Shown here: positions 36,756-45,047 of the stretch, one piece after another
Numbering within the stretch: position 1 is the first letter of the stretch
Layout: every line of letters starts with the position of its first letter
Assembly: GCA_002352105.1 (NCBI GenBank)
Contig: DEHV01000047.1
Span: 28,050-92,049 of the forward strand
Direction: 5' to 3'
DNA: 64,000 bases
DNA from: Chitinophagaceae bacterium UBA2791
Lineage (GTDB): Bacteria; Bacteroidota; Bacteroidia; Chitinophagales; Chitinophagaceae
Position numbers and translations under genes: made by a program
Notes under the pieces: generated by a model
What the model saw: only the letters and a program-made list of their open reading frames with translations
Databases searched by the model: none
Told to the model about the DNA's origin: nothing

Positions 36756-37061
36756 TTACCCGATTAAAAGGTTTATACGTTTTCCAAGCCCAAACTCAAA
36801 AATTCTGTAAAGCGTAGAAAGCTGGATGTCGCATTTTCCGTTTTCAAGCCGTGAAATATAACTTTTCTTAGTTCCGACTTTTTCGGCTAACTGTTCCTGT
36901 GTCATATTCGCTTCTTTTCGGGCTTCTTTCAGCATTTCACTGATTACATAATATTGAGCCTTTTCTTCAAATTCGTCACGTCTTTCAGTACCGATTTTTC
37001 CGTACTTAATGTCTAATAACTCATCAAAGTTCTTAGCATTCCTGATTTTTTCCTTATTCAT
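36756..37061 (-). CDS. higA: HigA-like XRE-family antitoxin
   Basis: 101 residues. A helical linker (ERRDEFEEKAQYYVISEML) leads to an XRE HTH (MTQEQLAEKVGTKKSYISRLENG). It starts six bases after the stop of the HigB-type toxin, in the toxin-first order typical of higBA modules. It should neutralise the toxin by direct binding and repress the shared promoter through the operator at 37415-37432. It is a paralogue-type neighbour of the orphan antitoxin at 36189-36488, but clearly different in sequence. Confidence 0.88.
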   Translation of the reverse strand: MNKEKIRNAKNFDELLDIKYGKIGTERRDEFEEKAQYYVISEMLKEARKEANMTQEQLAEKVGTKKSYISRLENGKCDIQLSTLYRIFEFGLGKRINLLIG

Positions 37062-37067
37062 TACTTT

Positions 37068-37409
37068 TTATTTTTTTGAGTTAAAATATTCTTCTTTCAG
37101 TTTCAAAGCCAAATCAATTTCCTTTCTCGGTGTCTTTTGTGTTTTCTTTTGAAACGCATTAAACAGCGCTACCAAATTTCCTTTGTCGAAGCAGCAAAAT
37201 ATCCGATAAATGTTGCTCTCAAATTCTATTCGTATTTCGTAAAGCCCGTCAGTTCCTGTCATATGGTCGAGAAACTTTTTAGGAACATTCTGAACAGTAC
37301 GAATAATTTTAAAAACATACTCAATTTTTTCCTGCACCTTTTCAGGTTGCTCCACGTAGAAGTCAATAAAATAGTGCTCGTGAAAAATGATTTGTCTTTG
37401 AGTATTCAT
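37068..37409 (-). CDS. higB: HigB-type toxin (phage-derived Gp49-like, RelE/ParE superfamily)
   Basis: 113 residues. Matches the Gp49/HigB family of ribosome-dependent mRNA interferases: KIEYVFKII-type N-terminal helices, the core strand TDGLYEIRIEFESNIYRIF, then CFDKGNLVALFNAFQKKTQKTP and a C-terminal helix. The conserved basic cluster and the KKTQKTP motif are intact, so it is probably active. First gene of an intact toxin-antitoxin pair whose -7 box TAACTTTG lies four bases upstream of its start (37413-37420). Confidence 0.9.
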   Translation of the reverse strand: MNTQRQIIFHEHYFIDFYVEQPEKVQEKIEYVFKIIRTVQNVPKKFLDHMTGTDGLYEIRIEFESNIYRIFCCFDKGNLVALFNAFQKKTQKTPRKEIDLALKLKEEYFNSKK

Positions 37410-37412
37410 TTT

Positions 37413-37432
37413 GCAAAGTTAACTTAAAAGTT
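37413..37432 (-). promoter_or_regulatory. Promoter -7 box and operator-like repeats of the higBA pair
   Basis: On the minus strand TAACTTTG (37420-37413) fits the Bacteroidota -7 consensus TAnnTTTG, with a CTTG about 20 bases upstream as a weak -33. The plus-strand bases 37415-37432 hold three half-sites (AAGTT, AACTT, AAGTT), including the perfect palindrome AAGTTAACTT at 37415-37424 over the -7 box. This is a good candidate for HigA autorepression. Confidence 0.5.
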
Positions 37433-37463
37433 ATCAATTTGCAAGTTTTTATAGGAAGATTTT

Positions 37464-37860
37464 TTGTCTTTATATTCTGTTTATAGGCAGCGTTGGCAAA
37501 AATTGGCTCTTTTGCAAGCTTTGGTTTGTGCGGCTTGCAAATGTGCCAATAGCGGGTGGGGAAAATTATTTTTTAAATGTGCGGTGGGAAAAAGAAATAA
37601 ATTTTTGCAGAGCCTGTGTGTTGGCTTTGTGCAGCAAAATTTAATGTGTAAGTTTTCTTTTAAACACATTAAAATTTTGCAAGCAAACAGCTTGGGGCAG
37701 CGGCTATTTACACATAATGTCTAATTATAGGACAAAATATCGGGCTGGCTTTGCGCGGTTGGGTGCGTGGCTTTTTATTTAGGCGCAGCCCGCAGCGAAA
37801 TTATAGCTGACAAATGAGCGTTGGCAAATTGTACTTATAATTTGTCCTATAATTTATATT
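37464..37860. repeat. AT-rich palindromic element with nested inverted repeats
   Basis: The 677-bp gap 37410-38086 has no credible gene. It contains a long hairpin, 16-17 bp arms at 37634-37649 and 37664-37680. It also contains a 14-bp perfect inverted repeat (AATTATAGGACAAA at 37723-37736, complement at 37841-37854) enclosing a second stem (CGGGCTG 37741-37747, CAGCCCG 37786-37792). The 12-mer AGCGTTGGCAAA occurs directly repeated at 37489-37500 and 37817-37828. An 86-codon open frame here (37464-37724) simply follows the hairpin arms. It may be a mobile-cassette boundary or recombination site next to the toxin-antitoxin module. Confidence 0.6.
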
Positions 37861-38015
37861 ATGTTAAATAAGTATTCATATTTCTGATGCTCCGGGCATT
37901 GATTGGAATGGCCAGTATCCTTATCAACCCTTTCTTCTCTCCCGTAACTTCTATATTTCCGAGAGGTCGATTGCGTAGACCAGGCGGCGATGATCTGCGA
38001 GGTATCCAAATAACA

Positions 38016-38044
38016 AGAGGCCGTATCAAGTTGATACAGCCTCT
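38016..38044 (-). terminator. Bidirectional hairpin terminator
   Basis: GAGGC-GTATCAA pairs with TTGATAC-GCCTC (one mismatch) with a single-base loop. On the minus strand it follows the TPR gene stop by about 40 bases and is followed by TTGTTATTT. Confidence 0.6.
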
Positions 38045-38086
38045 CTGCTTTTAATCTTTAGTCTTTAAGGATCGTAAAAAATCAGG

Positions 38087-39391
38087 TCAATGCACTTTGT
38101 CTACATTGTTGAATTTCTCGGTGTAAACAGTGGCTTTGTCGGAGTCATTTTTTTGCTCATAGATATTGATGAGAAGATCATAAGCGTCTTTAAGGAATTG
38201 CTTCTCTTCCATTTTTAACTTGCCCGCGCCGCCCAGCAGCTCATCCAGTTTCTGAAACTCGACGATCGCTTCATCAAATTTCTTATTTGTCTCTTCGCGT
38301 AAAGTCGCCTTTAATTTTAATTCTTCGGGTTTCAGCTTAACGCCGCCAACAGGTCTGATCTGTTTATTGGTATTGATGATGTCCACGGCCTGATTGTAAT
38401 AGATCTGTCCCAGCAACATGTGCGCATTGGGGTACTGAGGATTGATTTCAATGCTTTTTTTTGCTTTCTCAATTGATTTGGCGATCATCTCCTTAGAATT
38501 CGCCGGCCTCTTTGCGGTGTCTTCATCATAAGCTGTTTTATAGAGTTCCACCGCATAATTGAACCAGAACAGATGATTGGAGGGGTTGGCCTGCGTCACT
38601 TCCTCATACTTGGCAAATAAATCCTCGCGGGTGCCTTTTTCACTTAACAGGCTAATTTCAAAACCCACCCAGAAAGGATCATCAGGATATACTTCTTTTC
38701 CCAGGGCAGTGAATTTTTGGGATTTTTCCAGGTCGTTCTTCTCCTTGTAATAATCGGCCAGCCATTTATAAATGGATTCATACCCCTGGCCCTGGACCTT
38801 GTTTTCGGCTATTTTACTATAATAAAGCGCCGCTGTATCGATCTTATTGGCTTTTTCCGCTGAAATACCGGCATATAAAACGGATATGGTATCCAGGGTA
38901 ATGCCATTGGTCCAGCCCTGATCGATCATAAAATCAAATACGTTCAGCGATCCCTGGAAATTGGACAGCGCATCTACAAAATTACCGGCGTTGTAATAAG
39001 ACGCGGCATCTTTGGAATAACCGGCATAGAGATCAGTCAATGGTTTCCTGTTGTCCAGCGCCAAAAGCATATATCTTTTCGCTGAATCTTTTACGGTGGC
39101 ATTTTCCAGTTCGATATATTTTTTGATGGCAGCCAAAGCAATTTCACGCGCGCCGGGAGTAGACGCTTTCTGGACAGAGTCCTCCGAAATGAGGCTATAT
39201 ATTTTTGCCTTGGTATACCAACCTTCCGGGTTATTCTTATTTTTTTCCCCGGCTAAGAAATTCTCCACCTCATTTTTGGCTTCGTTCAACTGTTGTTTGG
39301 CCAGATAGTCCTTAGCCTTATTGATTTTTTGAGCGGATAATCCCATTCCTGTCATAACTATCAGCCCCAATAACAAAAAGAAAGATTTCAT
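38087..39391 (-). CDS. Secreted TPR-repeat protein
   Basis: 434 residues with a Sec signal peptide (FFLLLGLIVMTGMGLSAQ, cut after SAQ). The mature protein is made of TPR-type repeats in which ASYYNAGNFVDALSNFQGSL, QNIA-type spacers and NPQYPNAHMLLGQIYYNQAV stand out. It is likely a periplasmic scaffold. It lies 130 bases downstream of gyrA on the same strand and may share its transcript. I see no enzymatic motif. Confidence 0.8.
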   Translation of the reverse strand: MKSFFLLLGLIVMTGMGLSAQKINKAKDYLAKQQLNEAKNEVENFLAGEKNKNNPEGWYTKAKIYSLISEDSVQKASTPGAREIALAAIKKYIELENATVKDSAKRYMLLALDNRKPLTDLYAGYSKDAASYYNAGNFVDALSNFQGSLNVFDFMIDQGWTNGITLDTISVLYAGISAEKANKIDTAALYYSKIAENKVQGQGYESIYKWLADYYKEKNDLEKSQKFTALGKEVYPDDPFWVGFEISLLSEKGTREDLFAKYEEVTQANPSNHLFWFNYAVELYKTAYDEDTAKRPANSKEMIAKSIEKAKKSIEINPQYPNAHMLLGQIYYNQAVDIINTNKQIRPVGGVKLKPEELKLKATLREETNKKFDEAIVEFQKLDELLGGAGKLKMEEKQFLKDAYDLLINIYEQKNDSDKATVYTEKFNNVDKVH

Positions 39392-39521
39392 GTTTTACTG
39401 TTTATTAAAAAAAGGATTCATAAAGAGCGTTTGTAATCGGACATTTAGCTAAAGTAAATGCCCTGTTTCCGTTTCCGGTTTAACCAACTGTTTTTGTTTG
39501 AACGACCAGCAGCATGAACGG

Positions 39522-42158
39522 TTATTCTTCCGTTTTGCCAGATGCTTCTTCGGAAGCATCGGTTGCGTGATCATCATTATTAATATCGCCGTCCAAAGGA
39601 TCATGGGCGGCATCTGAACCCTCTGCCGCCGGCCCCTGCCCGTCATTTTCTTCCGCATGATTGTCATGGTCTGCCGGGATCGTAAGCTTGGTAATGGCGG
39701 CAATCTCATCTCCCTCATCCAGCCTGATCAGTTTTACGCCCTGCGTCGCCCTGCCTTGCTCGCTGATGCTGGACACGCCCATTCTGATGGTTATTCCGCT
39801 TTTGCAGGTGATCATCAGGTCTTCCCTTTCCGTCACATCCAATATCCCTACCAGACGACCTGTTTTAGCGGTAACATTGATCGTTTTAACCCCTTTTCCT
39901 CCCCTGTTGGTGATCCGGTATTCCTCAATCTCCGTTCTTTTGCCATAACCTTGTTCGCTCACAACCAAAACAGTACGGGATTTATCTTCAGTATTGACAC
40001 ATATCATGCCAATCACTTCATCATGCGCATCATCTACTTCTATGCCTGTTACGCCAATGGCTCCCCTTCCGGTTGGCCGCACCTTAACTTCGGGGAAACG
40101 GATGGCCCTGCCTGATTTCACCGCCATCATGATCTCGCATTGACCATCGGTTAATCTTGCCGCCAGCAGCTCGTCGCCGGCATTAACGGTGATCGCGATG
40201 ATCCCCGACTGGCGCGGCCGGCTGAAATCTTCCAAAGGCGTTTTTTTGATAATGCCTTTTTTTGTGCAGAGCAGGATATAGCGGCTGTTCACAAATTCCT
40301 TGTCTTCAAAGTCCTTTATGTCGATAATTGCCCTGATCTTATCATCCGGCGGCAACTGGATAAGGTTCTGGATGGCCCTTCCCCTACTGGTTTTATCGCC
40401 TTCGGGAATTTCATAAATGTTCAGCCAGTAGCACCTTCCCTTTTCTGTAAAGAACAGCATGGTGGAATGGGTCGAACCGACAAAAAGATGCTCTATGTAA
40501 TCTTCTTCCCTTGTTCTTCCGCCAATGGCTCCCCTGCCGCCCCTGCGCTGCTGACGGAATTCCGTTGCGGAAGTTCGTTTGATATAGCCCAGGCGCGAAA
40601 TGGTGATCACCACATCTTCTTCCTTGATCAGGTCCTTAATACGAACCTCGTCATCCAGGTAGGTGATCTCCGTGCGGCGGTTATCGCCGAATTTGTCTTT
40701 TATTTCGAGCAGCTCTTTTTTGATTACCTCAAAGCGCTTGCCTTCATCGCCTAACAGTTCCCGGAGATAATTGATCAGTTTTATCAGCTCTTCGAATTCT
40801 TCCCTGATCTTTTCGCGCTCCATGCCGGTCAGCCGCTGTAGCCGCAGTTCCAGTATGGCTTTTGCCTGTATTTCATCCAACCCCCATCCGGCGCCGATCA
40901 GGGCTTCTTTGGCCTTCTCCGGAGTGGAAGATGCGCGGATCAGCGCAATGACCTCATCGAGGTGATCCAGGGCGATAAGGTATCCCTGGAGTATATGCGC
41001 TTTCTTCTGCGCCTCCCTGAGCTCATACTGCGTTCTGCGTACGACGACCTCATGACGGAAATCAATGAACTCGGCGATCATTTCTTTCAGGTTCAGCGTT
41101 CTCGGCCTGCCCTTGACGATAGCGACATTGTTGATGCCGTAAGAGGTCTGCAGTTCGGTGAATTTATACAACTGGTTTACGATCACATTGGCAATGGCGT
41201 CTCTTTTAAGGTCGATCACGATCCTGGTGCCTTCCTTGTTGTTAGACTCATTGTTGATGTGCGCAATCCCTTCAATGACCTTTTCGTTGACCAGGCGCCC
41301 GATATGGTCGCACAGCGCGTCGCGGCTTACCTGGTAAGGGACTTCCGTGATAATAATGGTTTCGCGGCCGCTGGGCTTGGCATCTATGTGCAGTCGCCCC
41401 CGAAGCACTACCCTGCCTCTTCCAAAATGCATGGCGGCCTTAACGCCTTCAATGCCATAGATAATGCCGCCGGTAGGGAAATCAGGGGCTTTAACATGCT
41501 GCATCAGCTCGTCGATGGCGATCTCGCGGTTATCGATATAGGCGATACAGCCGTCCACGACCTCGTTGAGGTTATGGGGTAAGATATTTGTAGCCATCCC
41601 CACGGCGATGCCGCTGGAGCCGTTGACAAGCAGATTGGGGATCCGCGTAGGCAAAACGGTGGGCTCTTCCAGGGAATCATCGAAGTTGAGCTGAAAATCG
41701 ACGGTTTCTTTTTCAATATCTTCCAGCATGCTTTCCGCAATCCGCTGCAGCCTGGCTTCCGTATAACGCATGGCCGCGGGACCATCGCCATCCTGGCTGC
41801 CGAAGTTGCCCTGCTTATCGATCAGCGTGTACCGCATGCTCCATTCCTGCGCCATCCTTACCAGGGTATCGTAAACGGATTTATCCCCGTGGGGGTGATA
41901 TTTACCCAATACCTCCCCTACTATCCTGGCTGATTTTTTATAGGCTTTATTGTAGTGGATACCCAATTCATTCATGGCGTGCAACACGCGGCGATGAACG
42001 GGTTTTAACCCGTCCCTGACATCAGGCAGCGCGCGACCGACAATGACCGACATAGAATAGTCTATGTAGGCAGTTTTCATTTGCTCTTCTATATTGACGG
42101 GTATCGTGCGATTATTGTCTTCTGTTTGATCCGGGGCGAGATCGTTATTCTCTTCCAT
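39522..42158 (-). CDS. gyrA: DNA gyrase subunit A
   Basis: 878 residues. Gyrase A cuts and rejoins DNA for negative supercoiling. The winged-helix/tower part starts with IPVNIEEQMKTAYIDYSMSV, the catalytic Tyr is in AAMRYTE, and the C-terminal beta-pinwheel carries the GyrA box QRRGGRG, which separates it from ParC. The tail is very acidic (about 45 residues rich in D, E and N). The quinolone-determining helix reads HPHGDKSVYD: residue 93, aligned with E. coli Ser83, is Lys, while Asp97 (E. coli Asp87) is kept. A -7 promoter box lies about 65 bases upstream, and a TPR gene follows. Confidence 0.97.
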   Translation of the reverse strand: MEENNDLAPDQTEDNNRTIPVNIEEQMKTAYIDYSMSVIVGRALPDVRDGLKPVHRRVLHAMNELGIHYNKAYKKSARIVGEVLGKYHPHGDKSVYDTLVRMAQEWSMRYTLIDKQGNFGSQDGDGPAAMRYTEARLQRIAESMLEDIEKETVDFQLNFDDSLEEPTVLPTRIPNLLVNGSSGIAVGMATNILPHNLNEVVDGCIAYIDNREIAIDELMQHVKAPDFPTGGIIYGIEGVKAAMHFGRGRVVLRGRLHIDAKPSGRETIIITEVPYQVSRDALCDHIGRLVNEKVIEGIAHINNESNNKEGTRIVIDLKRDAIANVIVNQLYKFTELQTSYGINNVAIVKGRPRTLNLKEMIAEFIDFRHEVVVRRTQYELREAQKKAHILQGYLIALDHLDEVIALIRASSTPEKAKEALIGAGWGLDEIQAKAILELRLQRLTGMEREKIREEFEELIKLINYLRELLGDEGKRFEVIKKELLEIKDKFGDNRRTEITYLDDEVRIKDLIKEEDVVITISRLGYIKRTSATEFRQQRRGGRGAIGGRTREEDYIEHLFVGSTHSTMLFFTEKGRCYWLNIYEIPEGDKTSRGRAIQNLIQLPPDDKIRAIIDIKDFEDKEFVNSRYILLCTKKGIIKKTPLEDFSRPRQSGIIAITVNAGDELLAARLTDGQCEIMMAVKSGRAIRFPEVKVRPTGRGAIGVTGIEVDDAHDEVIGMICVNTEDKSRTVLVVSEQGYGKRTEIEEYRITNRGGKGVKTINVTAKTGRLVGILDVTEREDLMITCKSGITIRMGVSSISEQGRATQGVKLIRLDEGDEIAAITKLTIPADHDNHAEENDGQGPAAEGSDAAHDPLDGDINNDDHATDASEEASGKTEE

Positions 42159-42222
42159 TTGATAATTAGTCTTTGTTTTTCAATGAGTTCCCTTAAAGAA
42201 AGTTTCGTTGCATCGGGGTTGG

Positions 42223-42230
42223 CAAATTTA
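42223..42230 (-). promoter_or_regulatory. gyrA -7 promoter box
   Basis: TAAATTTG on the minus strand fits the Bacteroidota consensus TAnnTTTG, with a TTTA about 20 bases further upstream as an imperfect -33. It would give a leader of about 58 bases before the gyrA ATG. The rest of the 334-base divergent gap (42159-42492) has no gene. Confidence 0.5.
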
Positions 42231-42492
42231 CCGATTTCCGCCCTATAAACCATCGCGGAATAAGTCTTAATATACCTATTTTTCCACCATTGTGAATACC
42301 CGGAAACCGGTTCAAACGGCGGGTTTTAACGTCATGTTGATAAATCGGTGAATAATAAAGCGTAAATTGTAAACGATTCTTCAGGGAACCTTCATCCTGT
42401 CGTTCCTGAACGCTCTTCTATTTATCCTTGAAAAACCGGCAATCCTTGACTACTGCCCGTTTTTTGAATATGCGTACGTATAATGTCGTTAT

Positions 42493-43899
42493 ATGAACAA
42501 GTATCTTTTGCTGAGAGACAACAAACAGTCAGGTCCGTTTACGGCGGCTGAAATGATTGCCAAAGGCATGAAGGCATACGACCTGGTATGGCTGGAGGGC
42601 AAAAGCGCGGCCTGGAGGTATCCCAGTGAGATCGAAGAGCTGAAACCCTATGCTCCGGCGGTCGAAGAACAGCCTTATGACCGGTTTTATATAAGAAAAG
42701 AGGCTGGTCAAAATGATGGTATTCTTGTGTCTGATACGGCTGAGAACGTTTCAGCAAAAACAAATAAGGGAATTGCAGCGAGGGATCACTCGGCATACCT
42801 TCCCCAGTCGCAGGATATCCCCCGGAAAAAAGTATACATTAATTTTCCAGGTTCCCGGGCCGGGGTTTCGGCGCTGGGCGAGCAGGAAAAACCGAATGAA
42901 AATGAAAGGGAAAAAATGGGCGCCGCATCCACAGCATATAGCGCCTCCGCAGCCTATGATATTCCCGAGCCTTTACCGGAAAATGTTAATGAAAAATTAA
43001 GAAATCAATTGTCTTCGGTCGACTGGAACGCTTCTGCTGCCAACTGGAGCGCATCGCCGGCTATGGGGAACGAACTCGCCGCTTCCGGCCGGGAAAAGCG
43101 TTTTTCTTTCGGCTCATATACTACCTGGATCATAGCTTCCTGCCTGGTGCTGGGGGGCGTTTTGATCGGACTGCTCATCAGTAATGCCGGGCAGCAAAAA
43201 AACATCAGGGACCTGGATTCCATTATTAAGCAAATACAGGAGAGAGAAAAACAAAAGATACAATCGGCTATAGCCCGCCCTGCCTGGACAGGCAATACGG
43301 CTATTGATCCGGCTGACAATAAAGGCCAACCGCAGACTGCTGTTGAGCCGGCCGGGAGAAAGAAGGAGTATCGGTTAACCGGCAACGCAATGCCTGAGGC
43401 TGGGGTTCATCCGAAAAATAGTCCGTTGGATAAGCCCTCCGTTTCAATGGCTTCAAACCCCCTTCCGGCGCGGGATATAAAAGACGCTGCAGTCAGGGTT
43501 AATACTTCGCAACAGGCAAATAACCGCCTGCTGAATACCCGCCAACAGGGAGAGGCCGCCCTAAGCGCAGTTGCGGAAGAAAGATCCGGCGGCGCCTCCA
43601 ATACTCCTCCGGCCGCCGACAGAGAGGATCTTTATAACCTCGTGTCTGTTAAGACAGGCAAATACAAGACCGGCGTTTTGGGAGGCATCTCTCCCCTGGA
43701 ACTGGAGTTGACTAACGGTAGCCAACATACGCTTAGGAATGTGGAGGTCCAGGTTAATTATCTTGGACTTGAGAAAAAACTAATAAGATCGCAAAATATT
43801 TATTTTAGAAATGTCGCTCCGGGCGAACAGCTCGTAAAAGAAGTCCCCAGGTCCAGCCGCGGCGTATATGTAGAGTGCCTGATCGCCCGGATTGAGTAA
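42493..43899 (+). CDS. DUF4339 (GYF_2) domain membrane protein
   Basis: 468 residues. The N-terminal ~55 residues are a GYF_2/DUF4339 domain (YLLLRDNKQSGPFTAAEM, followed by DLVWLEGKSAAW), usually a peptide-binding or regulatory module. A long low-complexity linker leads to one transmembrane helix at about 210-230 (WIIASCLVLGGVLIGLLIS). Beyond it lie a second disordered stretch and a C-terminal beta-domain (about 385-468, ELELTNGSQHTLRNVEVQVNY) that resembles an extracytoplasmic immunoglobulin-like fold. It probably couples a cytosolic binding module to the periplasm. The gene diverges from gyrA. Its function is unknown. Confidence 0.75.
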   Translation: MNKYLLLRDNKQSGPFTAAEMIAKGMKAYDLVWLEGKSAAWRYPSEIEELKPYAPAVEEQPYDRFYIRKEAGQNDGILVSDTAENVSAKTNKGIAARDHSAYLPQSQDIPRKKVYINFPGSRAGVSALGEQEKPNENEREKMGAASTAYSASAAYDIPEPLPENVNEKLRNQLSSVDWNASAANWSASPAMGNELAASGREKRFSFGSYTTWIIASCLVLGGVLIGLLISNAGQQKNIRDLDSIIKQIQEREKQKIQSAIARPAWTGNTAIDPADNKGQPQTAVEPAGRKKEYRLTGNAMPEAGVHPKNSPLDKPSVSMASNPLPARDIKDAAVRVNTSQQANNRLLNTRQQGEAALSAVAEERSGGASNTPPAADREDLYNLVSVKTGKYKTGVLGGISPLELELTNGSQHTLRNVEVQVNYLGLEKKLIRSQNIYFRNVAPGEQLVKEVPRSSRGVYVECLIARIE

Positions 43900-44104
43900 A
43901 CGGCGCCGCTCAGTTTTTACATACGGTTAATTGTCTAATATGGTTTTGGCACAAATCTTGAAACCATACTATTGTTAACGCTATTTCGAAATAGTTTCCC
44001 CTCCTCCCGTACACGGTTTTTTAACCATTTATTTATTTTATGCGTCGCTATTAACGATTAACTATCGTAATCGCGGTTATTGATCATTCATTAAATATTA
44101 TACT

Positions 44105-44419
44105 ATGAAAAAGGTGTTTATGGTTTTAGTTGCTTCAGTCATTACCGCTACGGGGCTGTTTTCTTTCAGTACAATGGTAGATGGAAACATTATCGGTAAG
44201 GTAGTTCCACCCGAAGGAGCGGAAAAAGTATGGGCGATAAATGGCTCAGACTCTTTAGAAGCGCAACTTGTGGACGGAGGTTTCTCTTTTTCCTTAGCGC
44301 CGGGAACCTGGAAGATCGTGGTTGACGCCAAGGAGCCGTTTAAGGATGCCGTATTGGAAAACGTAGAATCCAGGGATGGCGAAAGCACAGATCTCGGAGA
44401 GATTACGCTCCAGCAATAA
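44105..44419 (+). CDS. Small secreted protein of unknown function
   Basis: 104 residues with a Sec signal peptide (FMVLVASVITATGLFSF). The mature part is about 80 residues, acidic and strand-rich: NIIGKVVPPEGAEKVWAI, SFSLAPGTWKIVVDAKEPF and a closing DLGEITLQQ. It resembles a single carboxypeptidase-regulatory/prealbumin-like beta-sandwich, but I cannot assign a family. A 200-base spacer separates it from the DUF4339 gene, and a hairpin terminator follows. Confidence 0.75.
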   Translation: MKKVFMVLVASVITATGLFSFSTMVDGNIIGKVVPPEGAEKVWAINGSDSLEAQLVDGGFSFSLAPGTWKIVVDAKEPFKDAVLENVESRDGESTDLGEITLQQ

Positions 44420-44477
44420 TAAATACATAGAGTAGTTCGTCTATTTTTAATTATTTGCATTCATTCGTTAAGAACAG

Positions 44478-44556
44478 GGGTTGTATCGGAAGCGAAACGC
44501 ATCTCAAAAATCAAAGACTTTTGGGAGGTTTCAACAATCGATACAACCTCTTTTCA
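44478..44556. terminator. Convergent-end terminator hairpins
   Basis: GGTTGTATCG (44478-44487) is perfectly complementary to CGATACAACC (44539-44548). An overlapping smaller stem, GAGGTT with AACCTC, is followed on the plus strand by CTTTTC. It lies between the small secreted protein gene and the convergent EVE gene. Confidence 0.5.
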
Positions 44557-44594
44557 TTTGAAGAGAGATAAAGAAAAATTTAAGACGTAAATAT

Positions 44595-45008
44595 TCAGCG
44601 CCGGCCGGCGGAAAGTTCCATGATGATCGACCATTCCTTATCGGTTACAGGCTGCACGCTCAGCCTGCCCAATTTCACCAGGGCCATATCTTTTAAGCGT
44701 TTGTCCGCCTTAATATCCGATAAGCTAACGGGATGGGATAAGGGCTTTACCGGTTTGAGCTCTACCGATACCCAGGCATCCTTGTCGGCGGTGGGATCGG
44801 GATACGCTTCTTTGGAAACCTTTGCAATGCCCACTATGGCAAGTCCCTCGTTACTGTGATAAAAGAATACCTCGTCGTTTTTTTTCATCGCCCGAAGGTT
44901 ATTGCGGGCCGCGTAATTGCGTACGCCGTCCCAGGAGGTATGTTTATCCTTTACCAATTGATCCCAGGAATAAACAAAGGGTTCTGATTTGACCAGCCAA
45001 TATGCCAT
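44595..45008 (-). CDS. EVE domain-containing protein
   Basis: 137 residues, a single EVE (PUA-like) domain: starts YWLVKSEPFVYSWDQL, then DGVRNYAARNNLRAMKKNDEVFFYHS, the typical aromatic cage region, and ends near QPVTDKEWSIIM. EVE domains are thought to bind modified bases in nucleic acids. A -7-like box TAAATTTG (45032-45025 on the minus strand) lies 17 bases before the ATG, so it may be transcribed on its own as well as from the operon of lutA and ribH upstream. Confidence 0.88.
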   Translation of the reverse strand: MAYWLVKSEPFVYSWDQLVKDKHTSWDGVRNYAARNNLRAMKKNDEVFFYHSNEGLAIVGIAKVSKEAYPDPTADKDAWVSVELKPVKPLSHPVSLSDIKADKRLKDMALVKLGRLSVQPVTDKEWSIIMELSAGRR

Positions 45009-45047
45009 ATCTGTTTCTATTTTGCAAATTTAACGATATCGGGCCGG

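Noticed and set aside
37464..37724. 86-codon plus-strand ORF beside the toxin-antitoxin module
   Set aside because: It runs through hairpin arms, has a cysteine/lysine-rich random composition and no family similarity; it is part of the palindromic element.
37489..37828. Integron attC sites from the repeated AGCGTTGGCAAA
   Set aside because: The GTT boxes do not fit the attC core positions at the ends of the palindrome, and no integrase is visible.
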